Assembly (NCBI GenBank): GCA_025399215.1
Contig: MU621448.1
Location: forward strand, 1-16,373
Direction of reading: 5' to 3'
From: Globomyces pollinis-pini
Lineage: Eukaryota; Chytridiomycota; Chytridiomycetes; Rhizophydiales; Globomycetaceae
Length of the DNA: 16,373 bases
Positions 10,344 through 16,373 of the stretch are shown piece by piece. The position numbers and the translations under genes are program-made. Numbering within the stretch: the first letter of the stretch is position 1; every line of letters starts with the position of its first letter. The notes beneath the pieces were generated by a model. The model searched no databases. It was given only the letters and a program-made list of their open reading frames with translations, and was not told the DNA's origin.

Positions 10344-11733
10344 ATGCCATCCATCCAAATTAGCGTTGCACAAAGTCCTACTGTAACTACTCAAAACACA
10401 ACTCAAATGGAATCTATTCAAATGCAACAAACTCCAAATAGCACTACAGTTACAGCTAATGAAATAACTGAAGATGCTTCAGAAATTGCCATGTCTGAAC
10501 CTGGTACACCCCTTTCTGCAAAAGAGCGTTTTAAAATTGGACCATCATATTATCCAGAAGTTTATCTTAGTTGCTCTCCATTAGGAAAAGTCATTTTTGT
10601 TGTTAGAGTTCTCACATCCTTAATCGAAGTACTGTTGCAGATGGATTAATTATTTAGGCTATTATTGGAATAGGGACACTTATTATTACAAGAGACCAAA
10701 ATCCAGATATCCCTTTGTTTTTACTTGTACTGGCCTATACTATATTGGAATCAGTAACCGTCATATTCTTTCCATTCTACTTTACCATCAGTCAAGCAAC
10801 TCATGAAATTACTGAATTAGTTGAACTAGAAGATCATAGACGTAGTTTACAGTCGTTTATAGATTCGTTGTTTATCGTTCCTTTTGTCACTGGATTTGCT
10901 CTACTATGTACAACATCTGCAACAAGAAATTTACTCTTTGTTACTGGAACTATTTATATAACACTTGGGCTCGCTTATATGTGCTTCCCTGTAAGTTTTT
11001 CTGATACCCTTAACAATATCCATTTCTTTTTTCATATTTTCCATCATTACAGAAGCTTATATTTTTAGGCAATTATCGCAATAATAGCCGTCTTATGCCT
11101 GCCTTGTTTGTATTTACTATTTCGAAATGCAAGTTTAAGAGAAGAAGCCAGAATAAGGGCTATGGGGGCATCTGGTAAATAGGCTTAACTAATACTTTAT
11201 AGATGAACTAATTAGTGCTTTCCCCATTTTTACATTTCGAAAGAAGAGTCCGGGACAAGTTGATATTGAAGCGCCTCTTCCTGAGTCTGTGATCCAATCA
11301 CAACCAAATCCTCAACCACAACCTTCTGTCCCAGAAAGTAATCCAGAGCCAGAGCAATCCCAACCAGTATAATTTCCAACATTAATCCTATTAGCCTCCT
11401 AAACCGGAAAAGAAAAGGAGACGGTTTAGGCTGTTTTCACGATCGAATAAGAAGGATGGTAGTTCCACCTCTCCAACAACAACATCATCATCCACAAAAC
11501 AACAAGAGCAACAATTTTTGGAACTGGAAACCGATGATGCAGTTTGTTCTATCTGTTTGAGTGAGTACGAAGAAGGAGAATTTCTTCGACAACTTGGATG
11601 TAAACATCACTTTCACAAAGACTGTATTGACGAGTGGTTGCATCGAAATGGAAAGTGTCCATTATGTAATTTTAAACTCATTTCATATATTTTAGGTGTA
11701 CAAGGTTTGGAAGAAGTTCCGTATACCAAATAA
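10344..11733 (+). CDS. Multi-pass membrane RING-H2 E3 ubiquitin ligase, copy D
   Basis: Six exons: 10344-10628, 10658-10990, 11069-11174, 11203-11366, 11395-11665, 11696-11733 (398 residues). A Gln/Thr-rich N-terminus is followed by FKIGPSYYPEVYLSCS, about five hydrophobic segments (exon 2 is 333 nt, like its paralogs), LPCLYLLF, GASGDELISAFPIFTF, a Pro/Gln-rich linker, the basic patch KPEKKRRRFR, a Ser/Thr-rich stretch, and a complete RING-H2 from [11 protein letters not shown] to CPLC (last Cys 387). The tail is VQGLEEVPYTK. It is separated from copies A-C by three unrelated genes but keeps all intron positions of A and B. Introns are 29, 78, 28, 28 and 30 nt. The last is a multiple of three without a stop, so its retention would insert ten residues and keep the tail. 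AATAAA is at 11780-11785. Confidence 0.88.
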
Positions 11734-11874
11734 TTTGTGATTGAATCTAGATATTGCAGTGAATACATTTGTATTCAAAAATAAATAAATTGTTACATTA
11801 ATGATGCTAATTGAAATGGATGGTAGTGTTGTAGTATCATAAAATTGGCTATTGAAATTCTTAAATTATTTTTC
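11734..11874. other. Short intergenic region between RING copy D and MEX67
   Basis: Only 141 bp, same-strand neighbours. AATAAA at 11780-11785 marks the copy D 3' end. The remaining ~90 bp must hold the MEX67 core promoter; no clear TATA box is seen. Confidence 0.45.
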
Positions 11875-14065
11875 ATGAGTTCTGATTATCGGTCAACACA
11901 AAGAGGAACAGGTTCCCCACAAGGTAGAAGAAGACCAAGAAAGGAGCATGGTGGTAGAGAATTCAACAGAGATAGCAGAGATGATAGACCATATGCCAAA
12001 AGAGAGTACCATTTTTCAAAATTTATAATTCTAGTATGAATAAAAATTCTAAAATGTCAACAGAATTATCGGTAGGAACAATTCAATTTTCTTATAAACG
12101 TTTAGGTTTGAAAATGTTGGAATTAATTTGTAGATACGATGCCCATCAATTGTGCGAGGAAACGAACATGAATTACTAGAATTTCTAAGCAAAAACTCTA
12201 GAAATCCAATCAAATCTGCAACTGTAATTTTAAAAAAATTCTCAATTGATAATAGACTTCATGGAAGGGAGGAATACTACACATTAATGTTGATACAAAG
12301 ATAGAATCACAATCAATCAAAAATTTAAATAACAAGAAGTTCAAATCAGAAAAAGTAGATTTCAATATTTATAATTGATACTTAGATGGAAATTAGATTT
12401 GTTTACCCAAAAGCGAATGCAAATTTACCCCCTACATCAGTTGTCATTGAATCATTAACAAAATTGATCAAATCCAGATATGATCCAAATTCTAAATTTC
12501 TCAATTTGGAAACAGTTATTGTTGATCCATTGTTTTTAGATACAAAAATGAATGGTTTTCCAAAAGATAAAACTTCAAAAATGGGACCAGTTCTTTGTAA
12601 AATTATTGAAAAAGAATGTCCTGATGTAAATTAATAGCAATTTATTTTTAGGTTCAAACAATATCATTTGCCAAAAACAAAATTGAATCTTTGTACTTTT
12701 TAGATACCTTGTTCACTCGTATACCAAATCTCCTCAATGTGTCATTCAAAGATAATTTGTTGTCTCACTATAGAGATATTGAACCATTCAAGGGCTCTTC
12801 ATTTCAAAACTTGCGAGAAGTGATAATGGTATGTTGGTGATAATTTAATCTTAGGATGGAAACCCTGTCAAATTTAAAGAGTTATTGAAGGAAGGAGGAG
12901 ATATTAATTTTAAAAGGTTCATCTTTTCTATATATATTAATACATAGCAATATCAAAACTTTGTTTCCATCTATCACTGTATTGGATGGGGACGCTTTGT
13001 TGGAAGAAATTCAGTTTGGTGTATCGGAAGAATCGATGAATAAGTTGCCAGCAGAAACGTTAGTAGGGTTTTCTGACTCTCCTGGTGCTTTAGAAACAGC
13101 TCAACTATTTCTACAAAGGTAACCATCCAAATTAACATCATCCTAGTTTTCTTGACGCTTTTGATAACAATCGTCAGTCTTTAGAATGTTTTTACTCGGA
13201 TAATGCACAATTTTCACTCATGACACCTGATCAGGAAAGAAGTAAAGCATGGCAACCTTTTTCGAGAAATCTTCAAACGGTAAAGCTAGCAGGTATACTT
13301 ATCTATTATAACCAAACAATTAGACAAGCGTGTAAAAAGTCTTTATCAAGGACCAGAGGCAATTATGAAGGTCTTTAATATGATTCCCAAAACTAAACAT
13401 CCAATTACGGATCCACCTGAAGAGAAAAAGTTTATCTTTGATACATATCAAGTCGGCGCTGCCCCACATTGTTTAATGTACATATTTCTTCATGGTGTAT
13501 TTTGTGGTAATAACAAAAATATTTTAATACTTTGTACTTTAGATGGTGTGGAATTCAAAACTAAAAGAGCATTTGATCGAACATTTATACTGATGCCATC
13601 CCAACCCGGATCGCGGTATTTTGATTTATTAATTTACATTAGTTCTGCCATTGCAGGCCTACCAATCTCGATATTGAATGACTCATTAACCATACGCTTT
13701 TGGAATCTTAATTTAGGCTGGAAAGATTCCAAAATAGCGTCCACCACAGCAACAACACAACCTGTAGCACAACCCCAACCAGTTGCTAGTCAATTACCTC
13801 CAGAACCACTATTATCACAGTATCAAGTCACGAATGGTCTTGTAATTAGATGAATCAAATTTAACAGTAGAATGACGTTCAACACCAACATGTTATAATG
13901 TTCTCTCAGGGAACGGGGTTGAATTATCAATTCAGTTTACAATGTTTAAATGAAAACTCTTTCAACCTTGAACAAGCACATCAAATGTTTCAAAATGCAA
14001 AGGTAATTGATTGATATTCTTAATTTGCATAGGGTATGATTCCACCAGAAGCATTTCTATTATAG
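11875..14065 (+). CDS. MEX67: mRNA export receptor Mex67 (NXF1/TAP family)
   Basis: Carries mRNPs through nuclear pores, normally as a heterodimer with Mtr2. Fourteen exons: 11875-12005, 12035-12071, 12134-12223, 12256-12354, 12386-12625, 12652-12828, 12855-12916, 12948-13118, 13147-13292, 13324-13506, 13543-13615, 13643-13841, 13871-14002, 14033-14065 (590 residues, close to yeast). Domains in order: basic Arg/Gly-rich N-terminus (1-45); RRM-like fold (about 57-130, IVRGNEHELLEFLSKNSRNP to MEIRFVYP); leucine-rich repeats (about 135-290, ISFAKNKIESL, LREVIMDGNP, FPSITVLDGD); NTF2-like domain (about 325-485, FDTYQVGAAPHCL, KRAFDRTFILMP, PGSRSAIAGLPISILND); and a TAP-C/UBA FG-nucleoporin-binding end (537-590, VIMFSQGTGLNYQFS to GMIPPEAFLL). 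Twelve of thirteen introns are 26-36 nt; the second is 62 nt and looks like two stacked introns. The acceptor at 13870 is CAGTAG, where only the second AG keeps the frame. Confidence 0.95.
12072..12133 (+). other. Pair of back-to-back ultrashort introns in MEX67
   Basis: The frame from TELS (exon 2) to IRCPSIVRG (exon 3) needs removal of 62 nt. This is two complete GT...AG units joined as TTTAG|GTTTG: 12072-12105 (34 nt) and 12106-12133 (28 nt). Removing only one gives an early stop (TGA directly after the junction if only the first is spliced). A single 62-nt intron would be the longest in this gene and remains possible. Confidence 0.5.
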
Positions 14066-15756
14066 CGTTTGAACTTAAAAAATATACACATTGTTATCAT
14101 CTTTTTTTCTTTATCTGTCCACGTATTGTAATAATGGACCATGGAAGATTTTCATCCTCAATTGATTCTTTAACCTATAATACTCATACTGTAGCTGAAT
14201 ATTCAAATTACCAATGATTAACTTTTCATTGTTCTCCACGTAGTTAATCTGTTTCTTCGAAAGCGTCAAACATGTCGTTAAAATGATTTTGATAGAATAT
14301 TATCTTAGAGTGGATGCAGATCATTTGCAGCGTCTCCATTCTCCGGCGAATTATTGTTTGGATAAGGAAAGAAACGAGTTGAACCCCAGCAACTATAACC
14401 CTACTCACCCTATGCAACCTTAATTTATCGGGTGAACCGCCCCCCATTGAAGACTCAAATTGGATGTGGTCTTTGTTCCGGTATTCTAATGCTATCAGCC
14501 TGCTTGGTTCAGTGTTTTCTTTCTGAATGCAGAATTTGTATCTTTTGAACTTTGACCACGTGCTAGAATAAGGTGTAAACATCACACGCGCTGAATTGTT
14601 GAAATTACAAACTCTAACCAAAAGAACTGTTCGCTATTGATAGACATAACTGAAATTATCCCAAGATATACACTTTGTTCATTTAAAATTGGAATATGTA
14701 CACTCTCAGCACGAAACAATTGCAGATACGATTATGGCATATTTCAATACAATAGCTGGGAATGAAATGGTTATAGATTTGATAATTTCTCATGGATAAG
14801 CCCGTTGTCTGAGTGTCAATACCAAGAGGACGTTATCTATTGTAGAGAAATTTGGGTATGGAACCTCTTATAGTCAGCTGTGTTACAACCATTCAAATAT
14901 AGGCATTCTCTGGATTCCACAAAGAATGATGGTATCAAAATTTCAACGTTTGTTGTGTATCGTGAATTAATCGCATTCGTTACATACAGTACATCCATCA
15001 AGTCAATTTCTGCAATCTTTCAACAGCTTTTAACTTTTAATAAGGACACTCTAGATACATATGCACATACATGTATGTGATGGGACAGTCTGTAAAGATC
15101 CACTAAACACACTAAACACATTATGAAATCCTATGTGGGTCAGCATATCACGATTCTACCTTTACAACAATACCAAAATGAACAATGATGTTATTTCGAG
15201 TTCATATCTGTCAGGATTCGTTCATTTAACAAGTCAACACTTTCAGTTGATAATATCCGGAGAGCTAATTACCAAAAGAATGCACCTGGGAAATAAAGCA
15301 GATAGTAGATACCAGAACGAAACATAATTTCAGCGCTGTGTTGTCACATTGTGCATAGAGTTTCCAAAATACCAGAGTAGGAGTGAACCTTTGATGGAGC
15401 ATAAACATCATACGATCAATGGTTATACAGCCAATTGTTATGCAACTTCGTCTATGCAAGAAGGTATCAGAAGTCTTTTGAAAACTATCAGAACACTTCC
15501 TTGTGCTCGAAAACATTTTGTTTGAGCTGACAATAAGACAATCGTGTTTCAAACGAACCCGCTTTGCTACCGTCTGTGTGTTTACTAGAGCATTGGGATA
15601 CGCACTGAATATATAGAAATTGAACAGAATGACGTGTGAATTTAGTGAAACTTGACAGTTATCACCACTCAAACAGTGTGGACAGTTGAAATATATATAG
15701 ACCGTCAATACTCAGAATGAATATAGAGGGCTTCTAATGGTTGTTGCCACACGTTG
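14066..15756. other. 1.7-kb region without a supported gene
   Basis: I read both strands and see no conserved domain, tRNA or mobile element. Parts look richer in G and C than the rest of the window by eye (for example 14340-14500). The two longest open frames are on the minus strand: 14244-14621 (125 codons) and 15265-15708 (147 codons). Both have unusual composition with many Cys, His and Arg and no recognised motif; frames this long are expected about once by chance here. A 16-nt palindrome lies at 15064-15079. ATATATATAG near 15692-15701 is a possible distant TATA-like element for the gene at 15757. It may be a long upstream regulatory region or an orphan/decayed sequence. Confidence 0.4.
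15064..15079. repeat. Perfect 16-nt palindrome
   Basis: CACATACATGTATGTG reads the same on both strands with no loop. It could be a site for a dimeric DNA-binding protein. It lies about 680 bp upstream of the terminal gene. Function unproven. Confidence 0.4.
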
Positions 15757-16373
15757 ATGAGTCTGGACAAAGGTCACAGATCAGCTTTACAAAAATCAAT
15801 GTTTAAAAGAAAGTATTTCGAAGACATTACAAACTTCGTCACTCGACTCACAGTCGATGTGCCGATATACGTCTATCAAACAATAAAACAATCCATTTTT
15901 GGAAGAGCCAAAGTAATTCCAAGAAGACGAATTACCTCGGGAATGAAACTTAGACACCCAACGAAATCCAATTATGTTGCAATGGATATGGGAAAGAAAA
16001 GAAGGAGAATCCTCTCCGATAAAGGTATCTATTCTTCTACTAACATTGCAGGAGCAAATATGGCTCTACAACAACCTATCGCTTCTACATCTGCAAAAGA
16101 ACAGTCTTTCACAATAATAAATCCGATAACAATTCAACTTAATTCAAATGCCAATGAAAATGAAATGATCTATATGGAAACAACAAATGAACCTGAAGAT
16201 GCATGTCATATGGACCTAAATGCTAGTAGTAATGAAGAGGCCACCGCTACTCTAGAGAATTCCAGAGATGTCTCTTCCGCGCTTTCAATCCTGCTTGATC
16301 AACCGGCAACGGTGTGCTATGAGGACAAAGTCACCAAGGGAAATCCGACCGACAAAGCTCTTGATGCCTCTTC
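15757..16373 (+). CDS. Unrecognised protein with a basic N-terminus, 5' part only
   Basis: An open frame runs off the window edge. The first in-frame ATG after an in-frame stop (TAG just before 15730) is at 15757; a second at 15799 (MFKRKYFEDI) is an alternative start. The first ~85 residues are basic, with hydrophobic or amphipathic patches (FVTRLTVDVPIYVYQTIKQ) and a likely nuclear localisation signal (GKKRRRIL). From about residue 95 the chain is polar, acidic and Ser/Asn/Thr-rich and probably disordered. A GT...AG segment at 16025-16051 (27 nt, with TACTAAC) matches the local introns. It is in frame and stopless, so retention would simply add nine residues. I recognise no family. A large nuclear protein (for example a regulator or SUMO-protease-like N-terminus) is possible but unsupported. 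Confidence 0.6.
   Translation, partial: MSLDKGHRSALQKSMFKRKYFEDITNFVTRLTVDVPIYVYQTIKQSIFGRAKVIPRRRITSGMKLRHPTKSNYVAMDMGKKRRRILSDKGIYSSTNIAGANMALQQPIASTSAKEQSFTIINPITIQLNSNANENEMIYMETTNEPEDACHMDLNASSNEEATATLENSRDVSSALSILLDQPATVCYEDKVTKGNPTDKALDAS

Noticed and set aside
14244..14621. 125-codon minus-strand open frame with a GGGSPDKLRLHRVSRV stretch
   Set aside because: No homology recognised and no supporting splice pattern. It could be an orphan gene, but the evidence is too thin to call it.
15540..15580. GGGTTCG-like T-loop (minus strand) suggesting a tRNA
   Set aside because: No matching acceptor stem, D-arm or anticodon arm could be folded around it.
15265..15708. 147-codon minus-strand open frame
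   Set aside because: No recognised motif, odd Cys/His-rich composition, and about the length expected once by chance among six frames here. Kept only as a note in the gap entry.

Overview
The window looks like nuclear DNA of an AT-rich, intron-dense fungus. The clearest markers are a full-length Mex67/NXF1-type mRNA export receptor, an Oca4-type phosphatase-fold protein, and a small secreted cysteine protein of a kind I remember from Dikarya. I cannot fix the phylum. The striking general property is intron size. I could place 42 spliceosomal introns by reading-frame and family conservation. Of these, 36 are only 25-38 nt long, many with a TAAC- or TAAT-like branch site close to the acceptor.

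Layout. Positions 21-58 hold the last exon of a RING-H2 gene that starts outside the window. It is followed by three further plus-strand paralogs: A (545-1993), B (2649-4002) and C (4607-5870). A fourth, D, lies at 10344-11733. All are predicted multi-pass membrane E3 ubiquitin ligases with a C-terminal RING-H2 finger and a conserved GLEE-[VI]-P tail. Between C and D sit a long-chain acyl-CoA synthetase (5978-8189, minus), a small secreted six-cysteine protein (8640-9092, minus) and an Oca4-like protein (9385-10114, plus). After D comes Mex67 (11875-14065, plus, 14 exons). A 1.7-kb stretch without a convincing gene follows, then the 5' end of an unrecognised basic protein (15757 to the window edge).

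Nothing suggests an operon or one shared pathway. The coherent theme is the tandem E3 ligase family. Its membrane part diverges quickly while the RING is conserved, and the 3' halves of A and B have been homogenised.

The most unusual signal is in the introns. At two places (Oca4 9796-9883; MEX67 12072-12133) the DNA that must be removed is 88 or 62 nt. It divides exactly into three or two back-to-back GT...AG units, each of normal intron size, with no exon between them. This is what stacked, recursively spliced ultrashort introns would look like. All gene models here are manual splice predictions without transcript evidence.
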